A DNA stretch of 64,000 bases from Lunularia cruciata (taxonomy: Eukaryota > Streptophyta > Marchantiopsida > Lunulariales > Lunulariaceae), in the NCBI GenBank assembly GCA_948567375.1, contig OX419760.1, forward strand, positions 23,932,001 through 23,996,000, in the 5' to 3' direction. The notes under the pieces were generated by a model. The model made no database searches. It was not told the origin of the DNA and worked only from the letters and a program-made list of their open reading frames with translations. Within the stretch, counting starts at the first letter, position 1. Each line of letters opens with the position of its first letter. The position numbers were made by a program, and so were the translations under genes. Of the stretch, positions 43,913 through 55,830 are shown in pieces.

Positions 43913-45400
43913 TGTTCTTCTAGTACTAGTTGATGATGTATTATAACCATGGAATCTTCAAACTCTTGGATGGTCATTTGTGCATTATCAAGATGAGAAA
44001 AGGGTTCCCATGTGGCATCATGAAGAAGGTACTCTCCAAAGGACCTTATATTCTTTGTGTTATTGATGGCCATGTTGGATGTCATGACATTCAAGTATAC
44101 AATCAACTTCATATTCCTCATGATTGTTGTCAAGGATGGGAGGAAGAGGAGTTAGACACGAGTGGAAAAAAAGATGAATTAGAGAAAAAGGGTTTTAACT
44201 TTGAAACATGGAAAACAAGATAAATATGCATATGACTAGGCAAGGCAAGTCAATAAATAATACAAGAAATGATCTTAGTAGTATCAAATGGATGTATCCA
44301 ATAAGAAGTAAGTTTATGAACTTGAGTATCAAGTGGGAGAGGAAGGTTACTAGAAGAAATCATCACCTTATCACCTAATTGAAAGCTGAGATCATGATCA
44401 TATTGATTTTGCCAATTTTGACCAACAAGAAGATGAGAACTTGGCTTGCTATAAGGATTTAGATAATGTGGATAAGGTGGAAATATGAGGAACATGAGAT
44501 GGCAAAGAAGCAAGAAAACATATTGGAACAAGTGGATCTTGGCTAAAATCAATGAAGAAGAGAGACAATCTAGTGCTTGCTTCCTTGGAATTATTATTGA
44601 CAAACTCAGTAGCTACAAGACAAGCATCCTAGTTGGTAGGGTGAATATTGAAAAAGGCACAAAGTATATTTTCCAAGGTGCAATTTGCACATTCAATTTG
44701 CCCATCAGTTTGAAGATGATATGCCATAGACAAAGCAAGCTTGGTGCCAAGAAGCTTGAAGAGTGCTTGTAAAATTTTACCAATGAATTGAGGATCATGA
44801 TCGTAGATGAGAACCCTTGGCATCCCATGGTACTTGAATAAAATGTCAAAGTAAATCTTGGCAAGTGTTGGAGCATCCATATTATCAATGGTAGGTGCCA
44901 AGTGAATCTACTCGGTAAGTTTATGAACAAATGCTACAATGGCAGTGTGGCTTGATCAATTTTAGGCAAGGATGTGATGAGGTCAAGACTTACATATTCC
45001 CATTAGAAAATTAGAATGAGAAGTGGTTGAAGTAGTTTACTCAATGTTTGGTTGTTGATCTTGTTGTATTGGCAACTCTCCCAAGATAGAACAAACTCTT
45101 GAACTTCTCATGCCATGTTCAGCCACCCTTGTTGATGTTGGAGGGTACTTTCAAGTTTTATCCACACCTAAACCAACAATTGGTAAGCCATGGGCTTCTT
45201 GAAGCTGCATAAGTTTGGGGTCAACCATAGTTAGAACATAACCTTAGTTTTCACAAAAGAGAAGGACTTCCTTGAAGGGAAATGTGATGTTTTCCTTGTC
45301 ATGCAATGCAAGATAACTTTGCACTAGTTAAAGGAAGAGATCTTATTGTAAAGTAGTCTTGAACTATGTGTAACAAAGGTATACAAAGTTGACACCATAG
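43913..45400 (-). pseudogene. C2 integrase and chromodomain
   Basis: Integrase core in the open stretch 44901-44629: AKIYFDILFKYHGMPRVL, YDHDPQF (second Asp) and DGQIECAN (catalytic Glu kept). C-terminal LSFQLGDKVMISSSNLPLP at about 44390-44335. Chromodomain tail LLHDATWEPFSHLDNAQ near 44030-43975. Upstream sequence runs to the junction with A3 at 45401. No RT is found between it and the C2 protease on the far side of A3. Confidence 0.82.
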
Positions 45401-46208
45401 TTCTTGGATGGGACCTGTTGTATTGTTAGATGCAGCTAGAGTGGGATCATGGGCTCATTGTCTTCATCTTTGGTAGACAAACCTCTTACCCAAAGAGGTT
45501 CTTTAGTGCGCTTATGATGGGATTCAATGACTTGACCACATCCTTGTTGATGACATCTTGGATGTTGGACGTTAGTCTCAGACAGTGGTAGTGGCTGATA
45601 GGTCACCTATGGTAGTGGTGAACCTAGTTGGATAGCCTAGAGCTGCATTTCCCACACTCATGAGTTTCATAGGCTCTCATGCTTTTCGAGAGGGAGGACT
45701 TGGACTTGTTTGGGACTCACAGTTATAGCAGTTGGTGGAGCCCAACACTGATGAGAGAGAGCGGGCAATGAATTATTGCACCGGTATTACCGCTGTTCCA
45801 GTAGTGTCAAAGGCATCTAGGTGATAGGTGTTAGGTCAGGCTATGGACCTAAACTGTTTGACCTGGATTGTGAGCCTTGGCTTGGCAAAGCAGCATAGGA
45901 TGTGCTTGATCGGCATCACCACTCGGACACTTGTGAGCCTTGTGCCTATCAAGACAATTCAAGCACATGCTGGGGGTGATGGACTGAGTGGACATGGCAT
46001 TCTTGGGACACATCCAATAGCTACTAGGGAGAGTGGTCTACTTGGAGTCCATCTAGGTGAGCGTGGGCTACTTGGGTTACATCCTTGGTCCACATGGGAT
46101 GCAACTAGAGGACGTGGGAGCTTGCAACCAGGGTGGAGGGAGTTTTTTACACAGAGGTTGGGACCTCTAGTGGTCGGGAGCATGACACTATTGCTCCCAA
46201 AGGCCTAG
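45401..46208 (+). pseudogene. A3 methyltransferase C-terminal part and linker
   Basis: Begins at LDGTCC, passes GSWAHCLHLW-stop (motif VIII region), then the target-recognition-like stretch with VVVADRSPM and SFIGSHAFREGG (the codon that is TGA in A1 is CGA here). After a TAG shared with A1 comes the C-terminal segment with TGITAVP and AMDLNCLTWIV, and the Leu-Gly-X-His-Pro linker. No motif I, IV or VI. Confidence 0.85.
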
Positions 46209-46240
46209 AGTAGCAGCCAATCAGTACGTCTTCCACTCAT

Positions 46241-47503
46241 ATGACAGTTACAGAGGATACTTGGGAGCCAGATCTTGGACCCAAGCTTACTAGAGAGGAA
46301 AGACGGAGGGTTTGGAGGTTCTTGAGGAGTCACAAGAGTTATTTTGCCTTTAGTATGAAGGATTTGGGTGCTCTAAAGGGACCTAGTATACGGATTGAGC
46401 TGACTAGCAATACACCAATTTTCCAACATCCTTATTGATATAGTGACATGGAGAGGACATTGATTCAAAGCCGGAGTAATGACCTTTTTGAGGATGGTTT
46501 GGTAGAGATTTCACATGGAGAGTATGCATCAGCAACAGTGATGCCAACCAAGAAGGATATGCATAGCAACTATACAGATAGGCGGATGTGTGGAGACTAC
46601 CGTCCTATCAACCGACAAACCAGGGCTGATCAGTATGCCATGCCTACACCAGAGGAGATTTTTGATGCAATTGGGCATGCAAAGGTCTTCAGTACTTTGG
46701 ATCTTTGAGCGGGATATCATCAGTTGCCAATCAGGGAGGAGGATAAGTCCAAGACAACATTCTGGGCTATTGATCCTCACGGTAAGGATGTGTTATATCA
46801 ATGAAGGTTCTTACCGTTTGGGTTGAAGAATGCTCATGTTGAGTTCTAGAGGATCATGGAGAGGATCCTAGCTAGATTGGATTTTGCTCGGTGCTATATT
46901 GATGACATTTTGGTCTATAGCACTATTGTGGAGGAGCATGAGAGACAGTTGTTGGAGGTGTTTGAGAGGTTGAGATCTCATGGACTCAAATTACATCATG
47001 AGAAGTGTAGGTTCTTCTACGAGCAGGTTGAGTATTTGGGTCACACTATCTACCCCAGAGGACTTGGTGTTCAATAGACCAAGGTGGAGGCTATTGCACG
47101 TATTCCTTGGCCTATGGATGTGAGTAGAGTACGAGCATTCCTTGGGTTGGCAAACTTCTATCACCGCTATGTTAGAGAATTCAGTGCCATTGCCAAGGCC
47201 TTGACAAAGCTGACCAAGCTTACACATGAGTGGTGTTGGGAAGATGAGCAAGAGAGAGATTTTGTAGAGCTCAAGGAGAGGTTGACATTTGCTTCTATTT
47301 TGAGGAGACGGATTACAAGACGACCATTTCAGGTTCATACTGATTGGAGTATGTTGGGGCTTGGAGCGGTGGTCACTCAACATGATGATGAGGGGAAGGA
47401 GTTTGAAGTGGCCTATGCTAGTTGCTCCAACAATTCAGAGGAGGCAAAGTATAGTTCATATGAGGGAGAGTGCTTGGTAGTAGTGAGGGAGAGTGCTTGG
47501 TAG
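46241..47503 (+). pseudogene. A3 reverse transcriptase and RNase H start
   Basis: EDTWEPDLGPKL, DGLVEISHGEYAS, DYRPINRQTRADQYAMP, FSTLDL with TGA at 46706, TGA at 46802 before RFLPFGLKNA, catalytic CYIDDILVYST (YIDD from 46895), LGHTIYPRG, AFLGLANFYHRYVREF and RNase H HTDWSMLGLGAV. Ends in a small tandem duplication (GAGGGAGAGTGCTTGGTAG twice) at the deletion point. Frame differs from the methyltransferase part by an indel near 46220. Confidence 0.88.
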
Positions 47504-48210
47504 CAAAGTTCTTGGGAGAGTTTTAGGTCTTGTGTGACAAGGCTTTAATCGATCATCGTACTACATCCCAAGATCACCCTGAGGCAGATGGCTTAGCAGA
47601 GAGAGTGGTTCAAATAGTGAAGAGACGATTGTGAAAGTATGGTTTGCAGAGAGGCCACTTGGGAGATTGGGATCTCCAGTTACCTTGGTTGGCCATGGGC
47701 TATTGGTTCAGCTGGCAAGCCTCCTTAGTATCCTTCTCTCCATACTTTCTACTCTATGGACGAGATCCAGATTTACCTGCAACCATTTGTCGAGATGCTA
47801 CTATAGTTTTGGACTTGGATGACCCCAATGTATGGATGAGCGCATGTTCTCAATGGGCAGAGATCTTTTGGAGAGTGATGCCGATGGCCTTTGAGAACTT
47901 GGCAATTGCTTAGCATAGAGATAATTTACTCTATGCTACCACTCGAGGAGGAGGTTCTAGACCCTTGATCCATCAATTTCATCCAAGCAATTATGTATAT
48001 CTACAGCAAACAACACCGATGACACTTGATATTTCGACAGGCCGCACTATCTTGAGAATTTGTGAGGTTTTGCCATCTAGAGTCCTTGTGTTGGAAGGAT
48101 GTGATAGTGTTGTTTGGAAGGATCATGTGCAAAATTGTGTGCCATACTACCTCTCAAACATTGATGGTACTATGGACCCAAGCTTGGCATTTGTGCGTGC
48201 AGGCTTGAGG
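47504..48210 (+). pseudogene. A3 integrase C-terminal half
   Basis: Starts at GEF-stop-VLCDKALIDH, keeps DGLAERVVQ (Glu) but lacks the two Asp motifs. LGDWDLQLPWLAMGYWF and SPYFLLYGRDPDL follow; then the tail with NYVYLQQTTPMTLDIS and GRTILRICEV leading to the PHD finger. Frame after 47644 is fairly open. Confidence 0.82.
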
Positions 48211-48351
48211 TGTATGTTATGTGGCTCTTCTGGTGGAGCTGCTACTATATTAGTGTGTGATAGATGTTTGAAAGGATGGCATATGGCATGTTTGACTCCT
48301 CCCCTCACGGTGGTTCCTCAGGGACAGTGGTTATGTCCTAAATGTATTTGA
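48211..48351 (+). pseudogene. A3 PHD finger (intact zinc-ligand pattern)
   Basis: CMLCGSSGG, LVCDRCLKGWHMAC and QWLCPKC give all eight ligands of C4-H-C3 (CX2C, CX2C, HX2C, CX2C) and the conserved Trp before the last Cys pair. Open frame from 47965 to the stop at 48349, so the module is joined to the integrase tail. PHD fingers typically bind histone H3 N-termini. The finger itself could fold, though the element around it is dead. Confidence 0.9.
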
Positions 48352-48520
48352 CCTATAGTTAGTTCATTCTTTATATGGTATAGATTGCAAACATGCAACT
48401 AACGATGGGGCTCCATAGCACCCGGCCTCCTGATCTTTGCCCATTCTAAGGTATACCATATACTTAGAGTAGATGGCTATTTGGAGTTAGAGGGACCTAA
48501 CTGCCAACTAGGAAGGTGAT

Positions 48521-49187
48521 TGTGGCACTTTAGAGTCTATGTATGACTTATGTGTGAGTTATGCTTCTATATTGTATGATGTTGACAACAATGTATGTTG
48601 TGTAGCAATGTATATAAGCACAATAGTTGTCACGTCATTTGTAGTGTTGCCTCTAGATTGCTCGGACACTGGAGTTCCAATGATAGTAGTTAGAGTTATT
48701 TTAGCAGTTTCTCAGAGACTACTTTCCGACGGTCAGATTTTGTGTTTGGGGTACTGACTTCACGGTGGGGCCTATTGTCACTTTGCACCATTTGCACCGT
48801 TGAGTGTGCCATCAGCAAGACCATTAGGGTTCAAACCTAGCTCAAGTCTAGGGGGTATACTTTTGAAGTGTAACTCCAAAGAGCTCACTTCTCTGATGTT
48901 GAGCCTTCAAGTTCCTGGCTATAGTGGATAGAGGCCGGCGAGTGTCACCTAGATTCTCTATGCTTGAATGGGTGTTGCTTGACTATAATCAGTGCCCAAT
49001 TGTTGGCATTTTTTAGAGTGATAGATCAAGTACTGATATGAGTTGAGTTGAGTTGAGTTGAGAGTGGTAAACAATCTGATTATTGTGGCACTTTAGAGTC
49101 TATGTATGACTTATGTGTGAGTTGTGCTTTATAGTGTATGATGTTGACAGTAATGTATGTTGTGTAACAATGTATATTCCCACAACA
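48521..49187 (+). repeat. A3 3' LTR
   Basis: Starts TGTGGCAC after a purine run (GGAAGGTGA), ends CCCACAACA. Same structure as the A1 LTR: the first about 107 bp recur at the end. (TTGAG)n is one unit longer than in A1 (near 49045). Confidence 0.78.
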
Positions 49188-49735
49188 CTTGCTCCATGGT
49201 TGCTTTCTTGGCAAACTTCCAATCTTGGGAACCAAACTTCTTCAAAGTTTGCTCTATGGCTACCTTCTCGACAAACTTTCCATCTTGGGACTGACTATTC
49301 TTAGGTGTCTTACTCAAAGGTGCCAAAACAACCTAATTAGAGATTCCTACCTTGGTGTTGTACTTGAATTTGGCGTTGGGTCCAATCAAATTGAACCTTA
49401 TGACGTTCAAGCCAAGGTAGAACCAAAATGATATCATAGTGTAGAGGTGTCACTACAAACCTCATATACTCCCAATACTCCTTCCCAATCTTGAAGGTAA
49501 CAAGATGCAAGGTGTGGAATGCAGAACCCTTTCTACCATCCGCCATCATCAAACTACTTCCAATCATTGGCTTGATACAAATATCCAATTCCTGTGCTAC
49601 TTGCATAGACATGCAATTCTTTGAACTTCCAAAATCAGCCAAAATCCTATAACCCCAATAAGATATCATACCTTGCAAGTGAAGCAAACTTGCATAGGTC
49701 AAGCCTTCAATCCTATTGCAACTAATCAAGCTCCC
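49188..49735 (-). pseudogene. C2 aspartic protease
   Basis: Open stretch 49729-49337: ILADFGSSKNCMS at the active site (Phe in place of Ser/Thr of D-[ST]-G), then FVVTPLHYDIILVLPWLERH, the usual second half. Downstream to 49188 is linker, then the A3 junction. Confidence 0.8.
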
Positions 49736-50916
49736 AATAGGCGGCTCAAAATCTCCTATTGGGATTCTTTGTTTTCATGATCATTTGGTTCCACAAACTC
49801 CATCTGGGCAACTTGTTGAGGTCGCACATTCCTAAGTGGACATTCAGCAATGCAATGTTGAGCTTGGTGACAATAAAAACAACCTCTATATTTTTGCAAT
49901 CTTTCTCTATCTACTGCACCAAGTGGCCTCTGTTGGATAGCATTAATCTCTATTGGTGCTGGTTCTTCCATCCGTGCATATTGTACAGGTAAGCTTGGTG
50001 TAAGTCAAGGTCAAGACCAAGTTGTCACAACCAAGGAATGAAAGCACTTAGCCAATTGCATGGCTTCTTCTACGTTTTGTGGTTCTCGCATGGTCACCTC
50101 CAATTTGGTTTGTGACTTCAATCCCCGCACAAATTGATCCAAAACTTCTCCTTCTTGTATATCTTGAATTTGCATAATGATGTTTTGAAATTGTGTGATG
50201 TAGTCTCTTATGGAGCCAACTTGCTTCAACTCCACCAATTTATCTCATGCGGCTTGAGTGGAATTTATAGTTTGAAATTGACCAAGTATTGCATCCTTGA
50301 ATTTTGTCCATGTCAAGATTGGTGCAACAATCTATTGTTCAGCTCGCTCCACTTGGAATTGCCACCAAAGTTTTGCCAGACCATCCAATTGGCTAGAAGC
50401 CCAGAGAATCTATTTTCGTTCATCTTGAAGATTGGTGGCTTCAAAGTAACATTTGCAATCAAACACAAAATTCTCCATTGTGCTCGGAAGATTCTTGCCT
50501 TCAAACACCTTGGGTTTTGGAAATAGAATACAATCTTCTCCATCTCAGACTAGCGCTCTCTCTATATATTCTTGTTGTTGTTTGTCTCGTTCATCCAACA
50601 ATTAAGTAAGGTGCTCACTTTGTTGTTGCATCGCAAGGATAACGTCTAGTATTGCCACCATAGCTACTACTCTATCCTACTTCTCTCAATTTATCTAATT
50701 GATTAACACATAGATACAACATGTCCTCCTTTCTCTATAAGTGACAACCGGGAGTATCAAGGGTTCCTCAGACACAATGATATCTAGAAAATCTTGCCCA
50801 AAGCGTGAGGTGATGAATTGTGTGAAGCGGTGCTTGGGTAATATCTGGACACAAAAATCCCAATGGTTTGGTGGAAGTGGATTTGGTGGTCCATAAATTC
50901 CATCCATCCCATTCTT
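49736..50916 (-). pseudogene. C2 gag
   Basis: From right to left: N-terminal PPNPLPPN and ITSRFGQDFLDIIVSEEPLILPVV (a module that also occurs twice in B gag), a capsid region with KQVGSIRDYITQFQNIIMQI and FVRGLKSQTKLEV, and zinc knuckle CFYCHQAQHCIAEC (CX2CX4HX4C, about 49880-49840). Several stops and frame changes. Confidence 0.83.
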
Positions 50917-50928
50917 GCTCTGATACCA
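50917..50928 (-). promoter_or_regulatory. C2 primer-binding site (initiator tRNA-Met)
   Basis: Minus strand reads TGGTATCAGAGC two bases from the LTR end at 50930, a perfect 12-base match to the initiator-Met primer site. Confidence 0.93.
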
Positions 50929-50929
50929 A

Positions 50930-51899
50930 TGTACAAGACCGAGACCGAGGAGAGAAATAGGAGAATGGAAACTCACATTAGGACACTTGAATGTGGGAAA
51001 AATCAGAATGCCTAGCATGAGCTTTGGCTTTGGTATTTATAGGTAACATACAAGGCCCTTGAGAAGCTTCTCAAGAAGCTTCCTCAAGCCACTTTCTTAG
51101 AGTGCAAGCCAAGTGTAACACTTCGAGGACAAGAGAAGAGAGAAAACACAGATAGGTGACATGTCAGCAAGCTCCACCCTTGGATTACTTACTTGGATGG
51201 GTGACATGTCTGGTCTAGGTCCTATCTGGTTGGTCAAATGAGCTTTGATTGGAGGGAATATTTTAGGGAATCTTCCTATAGGAATCTCAAAATCACATGA
51301 GTAAGGTACCGTTGGAAAGCTCTCGACAAGACAAACCAGAGGGGAGGGAAGGCCAGCCTTTCCTCTATTGGGGGGGGGATTTTGCACATTTTTGAGTCCT
51401 AATTCATCCGTTTAGGCCTCCGAAATTGCCTTCAAAGATTTCAGGCATATTTCGGTTCCTACTCTATTAGTAGAAGTCCCCTTTTGGTGATACCTCTTTC
51501 TGATCTGTTTAGTCCATCATGTGTAACATCCTTCCAGATGTTACCAAACCAATTCTCACCTTTAAATCATATGTCTAGCTATTGGTTCTAAGGTTCTCAA
51601 GTCTATTTCGGTTTTTGCCCTATTAGTAGATTTACTCTTTTGGTGATACTTCTATCTGATCTATTTTGACCATCATGTATACATCATTCTAGATGTTACC
51701 AAACCGAATTTCACATCTAGATCATATGGCTAACCCTTGGTATTACACCAAGTTAACTTTCTAAGTATCTAAGAAGTTAAGTATCTAGGAAGCTTCTTGT
51801 GACGCTTCCTAGATACTTCCATAATATTCTAGGCTAATTTGTCTTATATGCTACTTTGTAAGCCTGACTAACTTCATCGCTAAACTCCATATTGTTACA
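50930..51899 (-). repeat. C2 5' LTR, split by a family B solo LTR
   Basis: Plus-strand ends TGTACAAGACC and ATTGTTACA. TATA box (TATTTATAGG) near 51035; AAGCTTC motifs at 51063-51085 and 51790-51815. The B solo LTR at 51114-51747 splits it. Outer flank ATATG does not match the other end of C2. Confidence 0.87.
51114..51747 (-). repeat. Solo LTR of family B with internal deletion (TSD CCAAG)
   Basis: Plus-strand ends TGTAACACTTCGAGG and TTGGTATTACA, flanked by perfect CCAAG at 51109-51113 and 51748-51752. Compared with the B1 LTR about 110 bp is missing at an ACACAGAT junction; this 8-mer occurs at both edges of the missing piece in the related LTR at 14670, so the loss fits short-repeat recombination. 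Confidence 0.95.
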
Positions 51900-51905
51900 A
51901 TATGC

Positions 51906-53165
51906 TTGTTGCATTATTTAGTCTTACCTTAGATCAAATGGATGTTATCAAGGCATTTACTTATGACACCTTAGATGAGAGGATCTTCATAAGACAATCT
52001 ATGGGTTTTGTAAAGAAATGCCAAGAGGACAAGGTATGAAAATTTTTGAAGTCATTGTATGGACTAAAGCAAGCACCTCGCCAATGGAACAAGAGGTTTG
52101 ATGAGTTTATGTGGACTTAGGATTTCCACAAGAGTGTGTTTGATCCTTGTGTGTACATGAAACAAGTAAGTAATAAGACCTTTGATTTTATTATTCTTGT
52201 GCTCTATGTGAATGACATGTTGATAGCCACCAAGGATAGATCTGAGGTGAACAAGCTCAAGGCGCTCTTGAGTTTGAAGTTCATGATGAAGGATCTAGAG
52301 TTGGCCATAATGATATTAGGCATGGAGATCAAGAGGAAATTGAGCATTGGTCAGTTGTGGTTGATGCATGGTAAGTATGCTAGGAAGGTATTTGCTAGGT
52401 TCAACATGTTGAATTGTAAACCAGTAAGTACTCCTCTAGCTCCTCATTTCAAGCTTTCAATGGCATATTATCCTACAAATGCTATGGGGAAGGGTTTGTT
52501 AGCTACCATTCCTTATGAGAAGGTTGTTGGGAGTCTCATGTACTTGGTGACTTGCACTAGATCTTGCCCTAGCAATGTATAAGGTGAGTAGGTATATGTC
52601 AAATCTAGGAAGGACACACTAGGAAGTAGTTAAATGGATTCTCAAGTATTTGAGAGGTACATTAGACTATGGGCTCTTATTTGATAAAAGATTAATCAAT
52701 GTTGCATCACTTGATTATGGACATGACCTAGGCAAGTGGAGGTCAAAAATGGAGTATGTATTCACACTTGGTAGTGGGTGCATTAGTTAGAGATCTACCT
52801 TGCAAAAGTGTGTTGCATAGTCTACTATAGAAATGGAGTATGTGGCAGCAACGGATGCAATGAAGGAGGCAATTGGTTGGATCAACTTGTTGTTGAGATG
52901 GGGCTATTGGTAATGTAATGCTTCATTGTGACAGTTAAAGTGCTTTACACCTAGCTAAAAATCAAGTGATGGACAGTAGGGTTAAGCACATAAATATCAT
53001 GTACCACTTTCTTAGGCAAGCTGCATTTGAGAAAATGTTTGAGGTAGTCAAGATTGATAGTAAGCTCAACCCAACAAATGCATTTACCAAAGTCATACCT
53101 TTAGAAAGTTTCTCTAGGCATTGTGCTACCCTATAGGTTGTGAAAGTAGAGCATGAGTAGGATTA
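51906..53165 (+). pseudogene. Ty1/copia fragment F: RT and RNase H
   Basis: DQMDVIKAFTYDTLDERIFI, SLYGLKQAPRQWNKRFDEF, then LYVNDMLIAT: catalytic YVDD is YVND (AAT at 52211). LGMEIKR, VSTPLAPHFKLS, YEKVVGSLMYLV follow. RNase H remnants include MEYVAATDA in another frame, LHLAKNQVMDSRVKHI and SFSRHCATL. No integrase or gag upstream: the fragment begins at the C2 LTR edge. Confidence 0.86.
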
Positions 53166-53352
53166 CTTAGCATTAGAGGTGAACTTGGCTCTTTTTGGGT
53201 ACTTTATCCTTTTATGGGCTACAATTATAAGTTCTAGTTTATCTTAATTTCAAGGAGAGGTCAAGCAATTGGCAATCTGTCAAGAACTTCCAGCAAAGTG
53301 ATCAATTTTTTAGCAAGCTTACTAAATCCAAGACAAGAGTCAAGGAGGAGTT

Positions 53353-53413
53353 TGTAAAGGTTTACTCTTATGCCTTATGGTTACATTGTAAGCTGGTTAG
53401 CTTAACCTTAGTT
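53353..53413 (+). repeat. Start of copia F 3' LTR
   Basis: TGTAAAGG at 53353 follows a purine tract (AAGGAGGAG), the expected copia arrangement. The LTR is cut by B2 and appears to resume at 60001. Confidence 0.65.
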
Positions 53414-54155
53414 TGGTATAATACCAATAGTTAGACACAAGATCTAGAGATGAAATTTGGTTTGGTAATCTCTATAAGGATGTTATAAATGAGGAACTAA
53501 GTAGATAAGCTACTGGTATCACCAAAAGAGTACTAATAGGCCAGAAACCAAAACATGCTTGGAAACTTTAGAATCAATAGCTAGGCATATGATCTAGAGG
53601 TGAAACTTGGAGTGGTGACATCTGGAAGGATGTTACACATGGTGGAGAATGTAGATCAGATAGAGATATCAGCAAAAGAGCACTTGTACTAATAGGGCCG
53701 AAGTAAAAACTAGCTTGAAAACTTTAAAGCCATTTTCAAAGGCTTAAACAAATGAATTAGGCCTTAAAAATAGAAAGATTCCTTCTCCTTAGGAACATAA
53801 GGTGTGCCTTCTTCCCCGCTAGATTTGTCTTATTGAGAGCTTTCCTATGGCATCTTAGCCATGCAATTTTGAGCTTCTTACAAGAAGATTCCCTAAAGAT
53901 TCCGTTCAATCAAACCCATTTGACCAACTAGATAGGACAAGGATTGACATATCACCCATCTAAACAACTAATCCAAGGATGGAGTCTGTTGACATATCAA
54001 AAATCCATGTATCTAATCCAAGGGTGGAGCTTCCTTTGAAGGGATCCTCTTTGCTCTATACAATAAGAGAAGGTGCTCCTTTGGGGCATCGAAGGATTGA
54101 GTGTGAAATTTTTGTTTTCTCTCTTGAAGAGTTTCTTTGTCGTTGCAGTATTACA
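53414..54155 (+). repeat. B2 5' LTR
   Basis: Starts TGGTATAATACCAATAG, ends GCAGTATTACA; about 742 bp. TATA-like CTCTATACAATAAG near 54053. More similar to the B2 3' LTR than to B1. Confidence 0.9.
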
Positions 54156-54156
54156 A

Positions 54157-54168
54157 TGATATCAGAGC
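54157..54168 (+). promoter_or_regulatory. B2 primer-binding site (one mutation)
   Basis: TGATATCAGAGC, the initiator-Met site with one G to A change. Confidence 0.88.
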
Positions 54169-54298
54169 AAGTGTTTTAATTCAAGAGAGTGGATCACCTC
54201 TCTTGGAAGAGCACAAGCTATTGGAATTGAGTAATTTGAGGTGGAGATCATAGTGCAATTGTTAGATTTGGGAAGGGCTTTAGAGAATGGATGGGATG

Positions 54299-55830
54299 GA
54301 TGTACCATGAGGACAATTTCCTGCACCTAGCTTCCATTCTTGAATCTATTCCACATCAAGATTATATACATCTAGCATGAGCAAATGAGAGTACAACTAG
54401 TTTATCACTTTGGAGCAGATATTTATGGACAAAGTGATGAATTCACCAAATCCGGTGATTCTACCTATGGTGGTATGCAAAAAAGAGTAGGATTTGACAA
54501 TCTATATCCTATTATGATGTTATGGATTTGAATGTACCAAATCCTCACCCTTTCAACACGCAAGTAGAAATTCATTATGTAGTTAGACCAAAAGTAATGT
54601 TTAGGGATTTTGTAGTCTACAATTTTGGTGAGGAATATTATCAATGAGTGATGGCCTTTGAGGTCCCAATGGTAGTCCCCATAGTTTGTGCACTCTCTTG
54701 AGTCATCATTCTAACCCCCTATTGAAGTAGGAAGTAGCAAGTGAACATTGATCATGTGTAGGAAGCATGGATCCGCAATTGTAGGAGTTGATGCAAGGAA
54801 TGCATGGGATGTTGAACAAGTTTTGAGAAATCAAGATGACCATAGAGGCATTAAAAAATCAAGTACAAACCCCCAAGAAATGATCAAACAATGCAAGAAG
54901 GGGAACCACCTCAAAGCCCAACACCTACGATTGAAGTACTTGGAGAGGCACCCATGCTTATGAGATCAAACCCAACCAATGATGAAGCTACATTGTTACA
55001 ACAAATCAAGAAGACCTAAAATATTAAGCCTTACAAGGGGCAACCTACTATGGGAGAAGTGGCGAATTGGATCTCAAGAATGAATCAATACTTTTGATTG
55101 TTCTCGACAAAGATCACTAAGCATGCAATAGGTGTGTTTGCATGTAGGTACCTAACTAATAAAGCCCTCACATGGTATGATGCTTGGGAACAATCGATGT
55201 TGGTAGAAAGAAGGGAGGTCACGTAGACAACAATGCAAGAAGGACTTGTGAAGAATTTCTAGTTTGTCGATTCCGGGCAGATGGCTTGAATCTAACTACG
55301 GAGATTGAAACAAGAGAATAACATACAAGAGTAAGTGGAAACATTTTTGGATCTACAAGTTGCAATAACCAACATGAGTCTAGCAGAGGCTCTAGATAAT
55401 TCCAAACAAGGATTGAAGGACCGGACTTGCAAAGAGGTCATGATATAAAATCCTTGCACTATATTTGAAGCCATTGCTTGTGGTCAAGAATAGCAAGGGA
55501 ACTTGGAGGAGGTGAAGGAGTAGTTTTGTCTCAACACTATCGGGCAAAAATGCCACATGTTAGTGGACCAACACCTATAGAATTGGGCAACCTTTGATTT
55601 TGAGATAGAGGACCACAATTGCTTCAAGGAGAGCAAGGACGGGTGGAAGAATGGAGAGATGGAGTCCCATGAGGAGAAGGAACTCAAGGAAAAAAAACGT
55701 CATTGTTACAATTGTGGTACTATTGTGCACATTTCCATCAACTATTATGCTCATCTCCCTAGAGGCCCTCGGCCTCCATATATGCAATCTTTGAACAACA
55801 TGGAGCAACGCACAAAGGAGAGGAGGTAGA
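54299..55830 (+). pseudogene. B2 gag
   Basis: ATGGATGTACCATGAGGAC is the decayed start. Both N-terminal modules (YHFGAD and YNFGEEYY) are recognisable. The capsid region has WISRMNQYF and NKALTWYDAWEQ-like text with stops. Zinc knuckle CYNCGTIVHISINYY (about 55704) keeps His but loses the last Cys. TGA at 54723, 54824, 55095 and 55287 coincide with B1 stops. Confidence 0.83.

Larger units (their letters stand above)
45401..49187 (+). mobile_element. Ty3/gypsy retrotransposon A3, 5' truncated, internally deleted
   Basis: Third copy of the methyltransferase family, starting within the methyltransferase (homologous to A1 2852) and running through RT, part of RNase H, part of integrase, the best-preserved PHD finger, and LTR. 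A deletion at 47503 removes about 1.0 kb present in A1 (about 4927-5935), including most of RNase H and the integrase zinc finger and two Asp residues. It sits in C2 sequence. Confidence 0.9.

Noticed and set aside
53404-53418. Target-site duplication of B2
   Set aside because: TAGTT on the left and TTAAG on the right do not match well enough; no shift of the boundary gives five equal bases.
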